Below, in pieces: positions 45,261 to 57,500 of a stretch of 64,000 bases of DNA. Within the stretch, counting starts at the first letter, position 1, and every line of letters starts with the position of its first letter. The notes beneath the pieces are model-generated. The model had not been told where the DNA came from, made no database searches, and saw only the letters and a program-made list of their open reading frames with translations. The stretch is from Rhynchosporium graminicola (taxonomy: Eukaryota; Ascomycota; Leotiomycetes; Helotiales; Ploettnerulaceae). The DNA is taken from contig FJUW01000023.1 in the NCBI GenBank assembly GCA_900074885.1, positions 776,909-840,908 on the forward strand, read 5' to 3'. The translations under genes and the position numbers were made by a program.

Positions 45261-47089
45261 CTAAACACACAGATTCAGCTCCCTTCCAACACTATCGCCT
45301 CTAACCAAAGGCGCTACAGTTTCCAGTCGTCCATCCTTTTTGCCGTTCCCAACTACCAATTCTTCAATCCCACTCGTGCCCAATCCGACGAAGTCCTCAA
45401 AACCCTTGAAACCCTCTTCAACAATCCATTTCCTCCCCGCATCACCCTTTATCAAAGCCTCACAAGCATTACCCAAAACCAATAGGCCTGGCGGTCTCGA
45501 TCCCTCCTCTTCGATTGCCGCCCCAACAAACTCCAACGTCGTCCTGATAACCCGCTGATCGGGACAACTCGCCCTCTCAAGAACCGCACAAGGCGTCGAT
45601 CTCGGCCACAACCTCCTACTCTCATCCATCATCCCATTCTCACCAACAATCTTCGCATCTACAGAATCATGCGTGGTCAGATCCGCAACTAACGACGAAA
45701 TTCGATGTAAAGCCATCAGGAACACTACTGTCCTCGTATCGACATACTCAGGCGGCACACTCGGCTTGCCCTTTCTCCCAGTCCCAGTACAGATCAGGAC
45801 CTGATCACTGACTCCCCTCTGTGTCGCAGGGATATGCGCAAACAGAGGCGCGCTCAATGCACTCGTTATCCCTGGCAAAACTGAAATGCGATCCCCATAC
45901 CCCTCCTTACGAAAGTACTCAAACTCCTCCCCGCCTCGACCATAAACGTACGGATCTCCTTGCTTCAATCGCAAGACAGTCTTTCCCGCACGGAGGCCTG
46001 CCAGACCTAAAGAGAGCAGTTCTTGCTGTGCGAGCTCGGCATTTCCGGGGAATTTTCGCGCGATGTGTACGGGTGTGCGCCGGGGTATTAGATCTAGGAC
46101 ACCAGAGGGCACTAGCTTGTCTGCGAGAATTATGTCGGCGCTGAGGATTGCTTTATGGGTTGCTCGTGTGAGTAGATCTGGATGCCCTGGTCCGCTGCCT
46201 GCTAGTAATATCCTGCCTCTTCTTTCTACTGCGTCGAGATGTGTAGTTTCGAGTGGCGTGGAAGTCGATGGGTTCGCTGCATAGGACTTCAATACCGAGT
46301 CGACGTCTTCATCTGTAATATTCGCTAGGCGGCGGAGAGGCCAGTATTCACAGATCTGGGAGAGCCAGCGCATACGTCTGTTCTTCGCGGCATCGAGGTC
46401 GGCTTCTTTTACCAAAGCGTTGAATGAAGATGTCTGATCTGTGATTTCCTCTTCGGGAAGGTTGTCTGCGAGTGTGACGTGTGAGAGATGGTCTTCTTCC
46501 TGTATTCGCTTTCGGATTGTGCCTAGACGTGCACATGCCACGCCTATATTCTGAGGAAGAGAAGAGGCAATTTCTCGTCGGATCCGGGAGGAGAGTTTGC
46601 AGCCGCGTCCGTTGGTTGTTACACCGATTTGGAGGGGGCCGTCGGTATGGGTGCTTAGGAGACTGAATGTGCAGAGGGCAGAGGAATCCGCTACATTGAC
46701 GGGTATGCGATTTTGTTGGCAGAGTTTAGATATGTGCGAACCTGTTTCGATTAGCATTCTCCCTTCTAGAAGCCGGCGGTTGACTTACTTAATGGCTCTC
46801 TAGACGAAAGTGTAACGAATACAGCATCTACGACACCACTAATCTCCTCTCTCCCTAATCGCAGCACATCCTCGTCCTCGAAGTCCTTCTTCAACCATTT
46901 AACCTCCCCGCTATCTATCCTTTTCTGCAAAGCGTAGTGTAGTTGTGCCGACTCGGAGGCGATCAGGAAAGGCGTTGCGCCGACTTCAAGGGATTTGGCG
47001 CATCGTGCTGCTGCTAGAGGATTAGAGCCAACAATAAGATGGATATGCCCGGTCGCATCAATTGAAGTCAGAAGCGATATGATCACCAT
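45261..47089 (-). CDS. MET1: Uroporphyrinogen-III C-methyltransferase, siroheme synthesis (593 aa)
   Basis: There are two exons, 47089-46789 and 46741-45261. The 47-bp intron (GTAAGT...GCTAATCGAAACAG) splits a Ser codon. The first 250 residues are a Met8/CysG-N-like region, with Rossmann-type HIHLIVGSNPLAAARCAKSL, then IPVNVADSSALCTF and FSLLSTHTDGPLQIGVTTNG. From about residue 280 the tetrapyrrole methylase domain begins with LLAGSGPGHPDLLT, followed by VLRLKQGDPYVYGRGGEE and VLPGITSALSAP, the SAM-binding and catalytic motifs. The enzyme methylates uroporphyrinogen III toward precorrin-2 for siroheme, the cofactor of sulfite and nitrite reductases. The overall length is close to that of yeast Met1. 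Whether the N-terminal part also acts as dehydrogenase/ferrochelatase cannot be told. Confidence 0.9.
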
Positions 47090-48333
47090 GATCGAATTGA
47101 CACCGCGTCAAGTCGAGAAGACTTTTGCCTTTGTAGTTGATTCAGAATTTGGTTTTCTATCGAACAATGGAGGGGTCGTAGTGGCAATGACAGGAATGGA
47201 GAATGGCGCAATCGATGTTCCCCCACTTCACTAGCTACCAATGATGAATGATAATGAATGAATGTGTACGATACGTAAATGATAGAAATAAGTGGATTCT
47301 TCAATTTTGAAAGGAATAAAAGCATACTTCTCCCCCACTAAAGGGTATATGGCATTTCCATGGACTCGGAGAAACAATGCCATGCTGTTAATGCAGGACG
47401 ATAACGGTTGGTAGATTATTTTTCTGGACTCGCCTTATCGCTCCAATCACCGGGATCCTAATTGATGTTTACGCTAAGCGAAAATACGCTATCGCCTCCC
47501 CGAGGAGAAATGTCTTGAATCAGTATCCATAATAGTTGGGTCGTTATGTGACTAAAATTGCTGAAGCCTTATTGACATTGGAATTCTTCCACGAGTCGAG
47601 GACAAGTTATCTATCTTTCAGTTAAATTTCAGATTATCTGATCCCGATGTGTAGTCGATCCGTAGTTTCATGTTTGAGTCAAAAATTCTGTCTGCTATAT
47701 ACGTAGGAAAACTAAGGATTAAGAAGGTGTAGTGAGAATCCAAAAACATTAATCACCCTAGGACAGAAAGTTGTCTCAGCCGAAGCTCAGCACGAGTGCG
47801 TGGATCTCATAGACCATTGTCTTCGTTGTGCTATGTTGGCCTCAAGAGTGAAGAGAGCGTACAATTCAGTAGGCTACCCCGAAGTCTATCACACTCTGGT
47901 GAATCGGAATTTTCAAAACAAGGGCGGCTTTCAATTCAATATGAATCTTGCGACTCAAGTCAGAAGACAAAGCTTGGCAAAGCTGCAGTCGACATAATGT
48001 GATAATTCGTCTCATATATGACTCACAAGATGTGTTGAATGCGCATATCTAGTCTAATCAAGGATACTTCTCATATAAGTCCCAAGTTCGAAAACTTGGC
48101 ACTGATTATCTCGGATTATCTCATTACTTAATAAGGGAAAGGGCAAACGCGAGTATGATGTGAGTTTGGGATTTTGCAAATCTATCCACGGCTCTACTAT
48201 TTCTACATTCGACTAGCCATGAGATTGCCATCCTCGTAGTCAAAGTAGGTTCAAAGATTTAATGAGTTTACTGCACTAGATCCGCAGAATGACTATGATA
48301 GTCAAGCCAGAGCTTTCATAAAACTCATGACCA
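47090..48333. other. Intergenic, nothing recognised
   Basis: This 1.24-kb spacer contains the MET1 promoter and the 3' end of the aldolase gene. Short frames near 47796-48002 lack domains. No repeat or RNA gene is recognised. Confidence 0.5.
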
Positions 48334-49278
48334 TCATAGGGAAGCTTCGATACCACTCAGCTCAGCCATAACCGACTTGATTTGACTTTTGGCCTCTTCC
48401 GACACCGGTAAGTAAGGGGTCCTTGGCTTCAACTTCTCCTCTGCGCCTTCGATTCCAGCAGCTTTAGCAGAGTTGATCGCTGCAGCATATTTGGTGTTCG
48501 CAATCCCAGCTTTACAAGGACTCTCCGCAAGCGCAGCAATTCGATGTAACTTCAATGCCTCCTCGAAGTTCCCTTCCTTGTAAAGCTTGTATATGCGAGA
48601 AAGAGCTTTGGGGAAGACGTTTGCAAATGCAGCTATACAGCCAGCAGAGCCAACAGATAATCCTCCGATCAAGAAGTCGGATTGTCCTCCAAAGATTGCG
48701 AACTCTGATGCTGGCAAAGAAGCTGACAATCTCGTGATCTTCCCCACAGAAGCGCAGGTCAATTTGACACCAACAATTTTCGAATGTTGCTTTGCCATCT
48801 TGGTAATGAACTCTGAGTCGAGATCAACACCATTGCAAACAGCTGGGAAGTTGTAAATGACTATCGGCAGTATCGATTTGGCAGAGATGTCCGAGTAGAA
48901 CTTCTCGATGACTGCTGGTGTTGTCGCTTTGCCGAAATACGCAGGTGGTAAAACAAGCACGTAATTTGCACCAGATTTTGCAGCATCAGAAATGAGCTCA
49001 AGAACTTGTTTCGTTGAATGTGCAGCACATCCAGCCATGATGGGGTATGTTGGTCCTACAGCTTCACGGGCCGTTGAAATGAGCTGTGATCGTTCCTCAC
49101 GAGTGAGTAGGAAAGCTTCGGCATTTGTTCCGAGAATAACGAGCCCCACCAAGCCAGATTTACTCAGGTGGGCATCGTATTGCTTTTGTGCCTTGAGGTC
49201 AAGTGTGTCGTCCTCGTGGTTGAAGAAGGTGATGGCTGGGGCCCATACACCGGAAGGTGGGACTTGAGGTGCTGACAT
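48334..49278 (-). CDS. DapA-family aldolase, L-2-keto-3-deoxy-galactonate aldolase-like (314 aa)
   Basis: A single exon starts at the ATG at 49278; the frame is open 21 codons upstream without ATG. It is a class I (Schiff-base) aldolase of the dihydrodipicolinate synthase family. The pyruvate-binding loop region is GTNAEAFLLTREER (about residues 50-63), the catalytic Tyr is in IYNFPAVCNGVDLD (Y142) and the Schiff-base Lys is in VGVKLTC (K172), followed by GGQSDFLIGGL. The overall pattern resembles fungal GaaC/LGA1 enzymes of D-galacturonate catabolism, which split L-threo-3-deoxy-hexulosonate into pyruvate and L-glyceraldehyde. Related 4-hydroxy-2-oxoglutarate aldolases cannot be excluded. 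The partner genes of the pathway are not in this window. Confidence 0.8.
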   Translation of the reverse strand: MSAPQVPPSGVWAPAITFFNHEDDTLDLKAQKQYDAHLSKSGLVGLVILGTNAEAFLLTREERSQLISTAREAVGPTYPIMAGCAAHSTKQVLELISDAAKSGANYVLVLPPAYFGKATTPAVIEKFYSDISAKSILPIVIYNFPAVCNGVDLDSEFITKMAKQHSKIVGVKLTCASVGKITRLSASLPASEFAIFGGQSDFLIGGLSVGSAGCIAAFANVFPKALSRIYKLYKEGNFEEALKLHRIAALAESPCKAGIANTKYAAAINSAKAAGIEGAEEKLKPRTPYLPVSEEAKSQIKSVMAELSGIEASL

Positions 49279-50345
49279 GACTAGTGGCGGAACAGACAAC
49301 TTGGGTGAGACCTTGATGCCGAAAGATTGAAAGAGAGTCAAGAGACGGACTGCGATGGCTTTCAGATCCTAAAAGTGAAAGTGGGAGTGGCAGTTTATTC
49401 GGTCAATATGAATTAACCGAAATCGGGACCCCCCCCCATTCTTGCCAAATTACAATTACTCCAACCAATCTTCAGCTACGGTAGTGCTTTCGTTTGATGT
49501 TCCAGAGACTCGTCCATACATCTCATAAGGCTTTGATATATGACCCGCAAGACAAAGTTTTGGGAGGACTTCAGGATTTTTCGAAACTTACCCAATTGAT
49601 AATTCCTTCTTGCATAGTGCTACCGATAAGTTGCAACATGACCCAAGGTGCAGCGCGATGGGCAGCTCACGATGAAGCTTCCAGCAAACCCATTCAAACT
49701 CATAGATGGAAACCATTTCGGCTTCGCAACGGAGATGTAAGTATCTATCCCGCAGCAAAAGTAGTAAAAGGAATGTCTCGTTCTGGCCAATTGATAACTG
49801 GTGAGGCGGTAGCTCAAGACCTCATTCAGTCTCATATGATTGGAGCAATAGAAATAGACCCCTGAAGCGACTTGATTCTCGTCAGACATGGTTATATGCC
49901 TCTGCTCTCAAGTTCTCCAGTATGTAAGGCAAAGTCTGGATAGTAGCTTGGCTTGGTACTGCGTGACACGTCACGTGATAGCAATGAATTATGTCATAAG
50001 TTGGAAACAACACGTGCTCCTTCACACCATTGCTTTCTGCTTGAAATGGGGTGCAGTATATTGGCGAAGACCGCACTGGACACTTCAAATCAGTATGTCT
50101 GCTCTTCTATCGCCTTTCTGTGTCTTCCCAAGCATCGCACAAGCCGGGATGCCGAGAGTTCGACCCATCGCGCTAAAGCAGCGGATGATCATTAGTATGG
50201 ATTGCTTTTCAAAGCTCAACTTTTGCACTAAATCGACATATACATCGAATGCTAAGAGCAGAACCCTATCGAGGTACACTTTGAGCCCTATAAACATCAG
50301 TGGCTCTCGAATTTCCCGCTTTTAAACAACAATCAAGCTCGTAAA
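49279..50345. other. Divergent promoter region, nothing else
   Basis: Upstream of the aldolase (minus) and of the spherulation-type gene (plus). It includes a run of nine C at about 49430. Plus-strand frames at 49494-49865 and 49888-50325 have no domain or splice support. Confidence 0.5.
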
Positions 50346-51227
50346 ATGTCAGGGCTCAAATCCTCAATCCTGCTCCCGCTTTACATATACCCGCTGCCGA
50401 AGGCATGGGATCCGCTATACTCAGCGTAAGACTCTTCTATATATCTCCATTTGGCTTTTCCCATATAAACACAATTTAATACCTCTGTAGCATTGAATCA
50501 CATCCCACTCTTGACTTCACAATCATCATCAATCCGAACAGTGGTCCAGGCAAAACAGCTTTGCCTGACGAAGATTACTCTCGCGAAATCGCTAGATTGA
50601 ACCAATATCCGAATGTTTACCTAGTTGGATATGTCAACGTGGATTGGTGTAAACGGGATATGGAGAAGGTGTGCAGGGATATCGATAAGTACGCATCCTG
50701 GGGTAAGTATGGGAATGGCGAGTTTACGATGAAGGGCATCTTCTTTGATGAATCGCCAAATGAGTTCAAGGAGAAAAGGAAAGTGTTCATGGATGCGGTC
50801 GACCAAAGAGTGAAGAATGCCGATGGCCTTGGAGGATTCAGACTAGTAAGCTTTTACTTCGTTCACATTCCGAGCTCAGAAAATCATTGTGTTGCTCATC
50901 AATCTCATTTAGACCATCCACAATCCTGGCACGGTGCCAGATACCGACTTCGCAAATCCGGGTCCGGATCTCACAACAGTATTCGAGACAGAATACAAAC
51001 ACTTCAAAGATCGTGAAGTTCAGCAGCGACTCACCAATTTGCTGCGATACGACAGAGACAGATGTAGCTTCATGGTGCTATCTGTTCCGAAGTCCGAAGT
51101 CCCGGATTTAGTACGAGACTTGAAACGAAGGGCGAAGTACATTTACGTCTCTGAGAGTAGGAGAGGGTGGTATGAGAAGTTCGGAGACGGATGGGATCGA
51201 TTTATCGAAGCCGTGGCGTCGACATGA
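50346..51227 (+). CDS. Spherulation-specific family 4 protein (249 aa)
   Basis: There are three exons, 50346-50425, 50491-50845 and 50913-51227, with introns of 65 and 67 bp; the frame is continuous. The start MSGLKSSILLPLYIYPLP runs into DPLYSAIESHPTLDFTIIIN and NPNSGPG. Then come YLVGYVNVDW, the acidic GIFFDESPNE and a C-terminal helix pair. These are the hallmarks of the spherulation-specific family 4 (Spherulin4) proteins, TIM-barrel-like and related to glycosidase folds. No signal peptide is evident in this copy, so it may be cytoplasmic. The biochemical activity of this particular protein is unknown. Confidence 0.85.
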
Positions 51228-51762
51228 TGGGAGCTCGAAGCCCGTGAGGGCTGTAGCAAAGCTCTTTGGCGTAACAAAACCCTTTGTACAACTTGAATGG
51301 TTGTCAAGCCCGTTGAATAATCCTTATATTTTCTTCGGGAATATCTCCATATTTCAAAAATCTTGGCATGTAAATGCTTCCTCCAATGACGCATCCTTGC
51401 TTTCAAATTCCGTAAGCAAAGATTGGCGATTGTTTTCAAGTGACGGCGCGCTGAAAGCTCAAGCACCTCATTAGGCGTAAAAATTCAAATGATGGAGCTG
51501 AAAGCCAAGATCCGGCTAAAGCACATGTGGTCAGCCTGCCGGCAATTCTTGTGTTCTGTCTCAGTCCTGCATAGCAGCCCGCGAATTGCACTGCAACCAT
51601 GGAACTCGTGCAGGCCAGCTACAGATCAGCTGGATACCGCGCATGCTTCAAGTGTAGCATGAATGTGTGACGAGCTCTCATTTCAGTTTCGTTTGTTATA
51701 TAAACATGTTTCCTCCGTGCAGCTCCCGCATTAAACTTTAACGCACATTTCAAATCATACAA
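51228..51762. other. Intergenic, promoter of the following gene
   Basis: This 535-bp spacer contains a likely TATA-like TTATATAAAC at about 51697-51706, some 60 bp upstream of the next ATG. Nothing else is recognised. Confidence 0.5.
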
Positions 51763-52860
51763 ATGGGTTGTGGCTTTTCGAAAAACTCGAAATCCGAGGA
51801 AATCGAACCAGCCAAGGTGGTAGCTGACCAAAAATCTACCAACATGGTCTCTCAGCCTTTAGCAAGAGCGGACCTTGAGACTGCCATTGCGAATTATGGG
51901 CCAATCTTGCAGATCCACCCAGACGAGAAATACGACCTCTGCTCCATCGAGTGGTTCCTCTCCCACAGCACATTAGTGGACAGCAAAGCACCCACATCCA
52001 GCATCCTCCATCCCACAGAACTTCAACTTCCAGGCGCACCCAAAGAAGACAAGCGCTACTACTTCACCATCGAAGACGCCGTCAAGCCCGGCAACTTCGA
52101 CACCGCAAAAACATACATCAACGCGCTCTGGAGCGAGGGGAACCCATACACCGACATCCAATTCTGGTATTTCAGCGCGTACAACGGTCACGGGACGGCG
52201 CGGTTCAGCAGTCTCGTTTTCAACCAGGTGCGGAATCAGGGGGATGTCAGTGTCGCTCCTCTGGGTGAACATGTGGGCGATTGGGAATACGCAGCTACGA
52301 GGATCGACAACGCGACAAAAGAGATGATTGGCGTGATTTTGTCGGCGCATGGCAAGAATACGTTCTATGACCAGGCGACGGTTGCGAAGCTGTTCGAGAT
52401 GGTAGATGGGACACATCCAGTCGTGTATTCTTCCTTGAATGGCCATGCGAACTTCCCAACCGCAGGCCCGAATTTCACAGAACATCGTAAAGTCCTAGGT
52501 ATTCCTGCGGGATTAGAGTTCAATCTCCTGAATTCCACAGCTGATGGTGGGAAGAGACTTGAGTGCAGCAAGCGCTATCAAGTCGTGGCTGCGAAATGGC
52601 TGGATGGTACGTCTGACGCCTATGCTGTACCTGCGTGGGTCGATTATCCGTATCGTTGGGGCCCGGAGGGGACGGCTATCTCGATGGATTCGAAGAATTT
52701 AGGCGAGTTCATCAAGGCGGCGCTGGGAAATGATGCGGCGAAATTGATTGATACGCCGATTGTCTTGCTGGCTTCGGAGTTGCTGCATATTTTTGTCAGG
52801 GCTGATATTAATGGCGCTGCGGCGCCGGCGACGCAAGGTCCGTGGAGTGGGCATTATTGA
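51763..52860 (+). CDS. VPS62-domain protein with N-terminal acylation motif (365 aa)
   Basis: A single exon starts MGCGFSKNSKSE. Gly2 followed by Cys3 with Ser6-Lys7 is a textbook N-myristoylation plus palmitoylation signal, suggesting attachment to a membrane face. Residues about 45-330 match the Vps62 family (Pfam Vps62), with IQFWYFSAYNGHG, GEHVGDWEYAATRIDN, VVYSSLNGHANFPTAGP and WVDYPYRWGPEG. Yeast Vps62 is linked to cytoplasm-to-vacuole protein transport. The molecular activity of the family is not settled. No signal peptide or transmembrane helix is present, so lipid anchoring would be the only membrane link. Codon use is GC-richer than the neighbours. Confidence 0.85.
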   Translation: MGCGFSKNSKSEEIEPAKVVADQKSTNMVSQPLARADLETAIANYGPILQIHPDEKYDLCSIEWFLSHSTLVDSKAPTSSILHPTELQLPGAPKEDKRYYFTIEDAVKPGNFDTAKTYINALWSEGNPYTDIQFWYFSAYNGHGTARFSSLVFNQVRNQGDVSVAPLGEHVGDWEYAATRIDNATKEMIGVILSAHGKNTFYDQATVAKLFEMVDGTHPVVYSSLNGHANFPTAGPNFTEHRKVLGIPAGLEFNLLNSTADGGKRLECSKRYQVVAAKWLDGTSDAYAVPAWVDYPYRWGPEGTAISMDSKNLGEFIKAALGNDAAKLIDTPIVLLASELLHIFVRADINGAAAPATQGPWSGHY

Positions 52861-53340
52861 AGGGTGGGTTGCTTGTTACAGAGAGAGACTAACTTATCAC
52901 GCGCGATCTGTTGTTGTCAATCCCTTCGAAGATTGTAGTTTAAATACCTGATGGTTCTATCACATGTCATCACAGTTTCATTGACTTCTGTCTCCAAGAC
53001 TGGTATAAACATATTCGTGGTTTTCATTCAGCTTCCAATGTATTCTAATTTGTCGCCAATCGGCCAGCAAGAAATCTCTAGATCGGGGGTGAATATCCCA
53101 TGGTCATTATTCCGTCACTCAAACTCGGAGAAGAATTAAAAGGGACTTACTTCCGAAACAGATGCACCTTTGGCCTTTTGCAAGCATAAAACCTCGCTTA
53201 GCTAAATTCTCGCAAATACCTTGAAAATAACCCTCATCCGACATTTACAACATGGGCTGTCGGATACGAGTGCATAGAAAAACGCTGTGTTTTGCGACTG
53301 ACTGTCATAAATTCGCAAGTTTCTATCCAGTGTGCGAAAA
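52861..53340. other. Edge of gene space
   Basis: The 3' region of the VPS62-domain gene runs to the start of the AT-rich block. No gene is seen. Confidence 0.5.
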
Positions 53341-53524
53341 AATAATCTAATTAATTAATTTTTAATTAATTAAATTAATTAAGATTAGATTAAATTAAAT
53401 TAACTAATTTTTTCCTTTAATTAAATTAAATTAAATTAAGAGTTAGAGTTAATCAATGATTTAATTAATTAAGTCTTAGTAATCAAGCTATATATATTTC
53501 TCTTTCTATTTATATAATATATAA
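53341..53524. repeat. AT-only low-complexity boundary sequence
   Basis: TTAATTAA/AAATTAAATT words repeat for about 130 bp. Base composition changes abruptly here from ordinary gene space to strongly AT-rich sequence that continues to the end of the window. Confidence 0.8.
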
Positions 53525-54317
53525 CTAATCTATAGTAAAGAAATCTTCTATAATACTAGCTTCTTCTACCTCCTCGTTCTCTTCGAATATAAAACCCCAG
53601 CTCTTTAATAGACTAATAGTCTCGAAAGTATCTCTAGTAAGTCTATTTCTTAGCTTATTAATAATTAAAGCTCCTAGACTAAAGAATCTCTCTGAGGGCG
53701 CCGAAGTAGCCGGAATTTGAAGATATTTCCGAACTAATAGAGATAGTATAGAGTACTTATCTCTATTAGTAGCCCAATAATCTAAAGGCTTAACCTATAT
53801 ATATTATTAGTATATTTATATAAAGGATTTAAGAGAAGATTAGATTACTTACGCTAATATTAGCTCTTCTTTCTTCTAAATAATAGTCTAGTTCGTCGAA
53901 TTCTTCTTCTTCTTCGTTCATATAAATATCTAGATCTTCGTCTTCGATATCTATTCTCTCTCTTTCAGGTATAGGTAGATCTATATTAGCCTGAATTTTC
54001 AGCCTATTAATAATATTAGTATATATATATATAGATATTAAAGAAAACTTACGAGTTATATTCCGCTTGAATCTTTCGCTTAATGTCGCTTATGATTCCG
54101 TTACTTAGTCCAAGTAGACTTAGTCCGTCTAGTTTAATCCTCGGATCAAAAACTAAGCTTATATATAAAGCTTTATTAGCTTCGGTAATTCCGGTTTTTG
54201 GATAGTACTTTTGGAGTTTAGCGATTCCTTTATTAATAGCAGAAGTAAAAGGTTCCTAGAAATTATATTAGTAAATCATATTAATAGCTAATATTATTTA
54301 ATAAAATACTTACTTCT

Positions 54318-54322
54318 CTAAG
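54318..54322. repeat. Target site duplication CTAAG, left copy
   Basis: The five bases directly before the 5' LTR are repeated directly after the 3' LTR (60887-60891). Confidence 0.9.
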
Positions 54323-54557
54323 TGTGACGACTGGTCAGGTTTGGAGGTCTCTCCTTATTAGTGGAAACACTTACTGCTAAGCGAGATTACACGAGTAGAG
54401 TTTAGGGGCCCCTTTTTATATATATACTTCTATTCTCTTACTACTTCTTTACTCCTTAGTTATAGATTCTTAAGTGATTCTTACTACTTTATATTCATAG
54501 TAATATAAGGTCTTATTACTCAGGTAGTTTTAAGACCTTTCTAGAGTAAGCGTTATA
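54323..54557 (+). repeat. 5' LTR (235 bp)
   Basis: Begins TGTGACGACTGG and ends AGCGTTATA, where the 3' copy ends AGCGTCACA. TGTGACG/CGTCACA form the terminal inverted repeat in the better-preserved copy. Confidence 0.9.
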
Positions 54558-57500
54558 TTATCTATAACTCTTTTACCTACGTCTAGGAAGATAGTAAATA
54601 TCTACTTATATTATACATCTATGCCTAGAGCTACTAAACGCAGGAGATTACGCTATACAGAGAAGGCATATACTAAGTATAAACTTGAAGAATAGCACCT
54701 AAACCGAAGTAACATAAGTCCGATAAATCGACTACCGGTTCTCCGACTCCCTCTACTTCCTATTCTTCGGCGACTCGTAATACTCGCTATAACTTATCTC
54801 TCTCTATAGTAGAGAGTACTCGCGATAACGCCTCGTCCGAGTTAAGCTCCTTAACTCCTATTATAATTAACGAACTTACTAAGTCGCTAAACCTCCCTGA
54901 TAATACCCTTATATTAATAGTAACTATAAGTAACTTATAGGAAGACCGCGCTTACTAGCTATAAGAGGCAGAAAGGAAGCTCGCGGAAAAGAGATAATTA
55001 AACGCTAACTTATCTGCAGAACTACACTAGTTATAGGACAAGTTCTTAGAACTACGCTAGTTAATTACCTAGCGCTCTACTAAGTCTATATCGTTTAATA
55101 ACGTTTAATCGCGTATAATACCGCTACTATTAATTAAAGAAGATAACGCTACTCTTACGCTTAATAATTATTATCGAGAATAATCTACCAGAGGAATATT
55201 ATTAATATTATACGCTACACGTATAGAGAAGATACTAAACCTTCTAAATAAGCTCTCTGATAAAATCGACTACTCTCTAAAACTCTGGGAAGTATAGATA
55301 CGTAACGCCCTCCGGCGCTACTCTAGCTACTTTATTAACGAAGATTAATATAAAGATTAGTTACTTAACTAAACGGAAAGAATAGCTAGAACTTACCTAG
55401 AACTCTTATTCTTAGAACTAGAATATAACGAAGAAGGTAATATAATCGATTCACTTGATATAATTACTTAACTTGTCTTTTTCTTATTTAATTTATATAA
55501 CTAATAAACTATAAGAGCTAGATACTCCGCGCTAAAGATAGATTATAAGTAGACCTTCTGGACGTTCTACTATGAGTTTCGTACGCTAGCTCGTAAAGCT
55601 AGAGTAAATAATTAATCGACTCTGAAAATAGACTTATAGGAGAAGCTACTTGCACAGCTATAGAAACAGCTCTTCTAATAGTATCGAACGTTAAAGATAC
55701 TAGAAGAATACGTTAAGGCTATATAAGCTAAAAACTAAGGTTAATTTATTAAAAAGACTTACTATTCCGAGTCTTCGGCTAAGGCTAGCGCGACTCGGGA
55801 ACGCTCTATAAATACCTCCTCCTAGCGCTATAGTACTAACTCCTCTTCTTATCTGTAAATTAGTCTTCTTACGCCTGAGAATACTAATACGACTAGTAAA
55901 TAAGTATTATACTCTGTACGAAACGATACGCCTTATATATAATCGCCGGCGAATGCTCCTCGTTACTTTACGCTTACCTTATACCTACGCTCGTTATTAG
56001 CTCGACTTAATACTCCGTATCGAATTAATATAATTAACGCTAATAATAATATTAATAGCGAGCTAGAAGATAATAATAATAAAGAAACGTATAATAACGC
56101 CTAGGAGTATATTAAACCGCTAGTAAAAAACTACGCCTAGGGAAAGACTCTTTCTTAGGTAATATACGAGATATACGATATCTTAACCTTACGAAGCTTC
56201 TTAGTAGTTAATCGTTTACTACACGTGCTACTCTTACTAAGAATAGACTCTCGTATAAGCTACTCGTACTTCTCGATTCTAGAGCTAATAGATACTATTT
56301 TATTAATTATTCTTTTCTCAAATCTCTTTCCTTTTTCTTAAAACCTTTAATTTACCCTCTGCTAAACGTAATTCCTATTAAAGGCTTTAATAGCGTTAAT
56401 AGTAGTACTATTAGTTACTATACGATACTTAATTTAATAGTAGATCGTCGCGTTCAGGCATTTACTCCTTTTCTTATTACTACTCTCGGAAACTACGGTA
56501 TTATACTCGGAAGGACTTGGCTTTCGGAATATCAAGTACTCTTAGATGCCTCTAAACGATAGATCATTTAGCTACTATATACTCCTCCTAGTAACGTTTA
56601 TAGCTCTCTAATCGAGATTAAGGACTTATATAAATACTATACTTACTAGCGCTACTAATATGACGCTAACGAACGAAACGAACGCCTTAATTAGTTCTAG
56701 GAAGCGTACGAGTAATAGCGAAGCGCAGCTAACTCTCCTATTAATATTCGAGCTATTATTAACTCTATCTCTATTATTAAACGACTGTTACTAGCTCGGA
56801 AGCGCATTTCTAGGGAGACTTATAGCTATAAAAATATCTAAAACTCTCCCTTAGAGAGTATTCTATAGGTAACTAACTCTCTATTACTACTGCCGATTAG
56901 TTAGGACTATTTCTCCGGCGTTTATACTACTTATTATAGATACGATAAGCTTAAGTATTTATTACTTAAAGAATAAGAATAGAGTAGTAAAGAGAAGTCT
57001 TTATACTCTAGAGAAGCTACTAATATACAGCTGAAGTACGTACGATTTAGCGATATTATCGCTTATATCTCGCGTGAATCTCTACTTTAACTCTAAATAG
57101 AAATCTCTACGTTAAAGACTTACGTATAAGACTACGCTTATATAATTTATACTATAGACTAATAGTTGCTCGGAATACTATCTCGCGACTTAATAGAAGC
57201 TACTTAAAGTATAAAAATAGCTACTACGATATTTCGGAAGCGATAAAGATCACCTCGTGTGCTTAGACTTCTTCTAGAGCCTCTTGCGCTAGAGATTTAT
57301 ACGATTAGCAGCTTAGCTTTCTATCTCTTATATAAACGCTAGAAGTCTTCTAATGATAAGATCTTCTCTATTACTCTTCACGAGATAGATAAGCTTCTTA
57401 ACGACCGAATCGCAGTTTAGTAACGTAATACTGCTATCGTATCTTTAACTATCGACCTTACGGAATATTATAAAACTGCTTAGTAATTTGCTATTAGCTT

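Noticed and set aside
47796..48002. Two overlapping plus-strand frames
   Set aside because: Short, overlapping in different frames, no domain or splice evidence.
49494..50325. Plus-strand frames upstream of the spherulation-type gene
   Set aside because: No domain and no in-frame splice path into the real gene, which has its own ATG at 50346.
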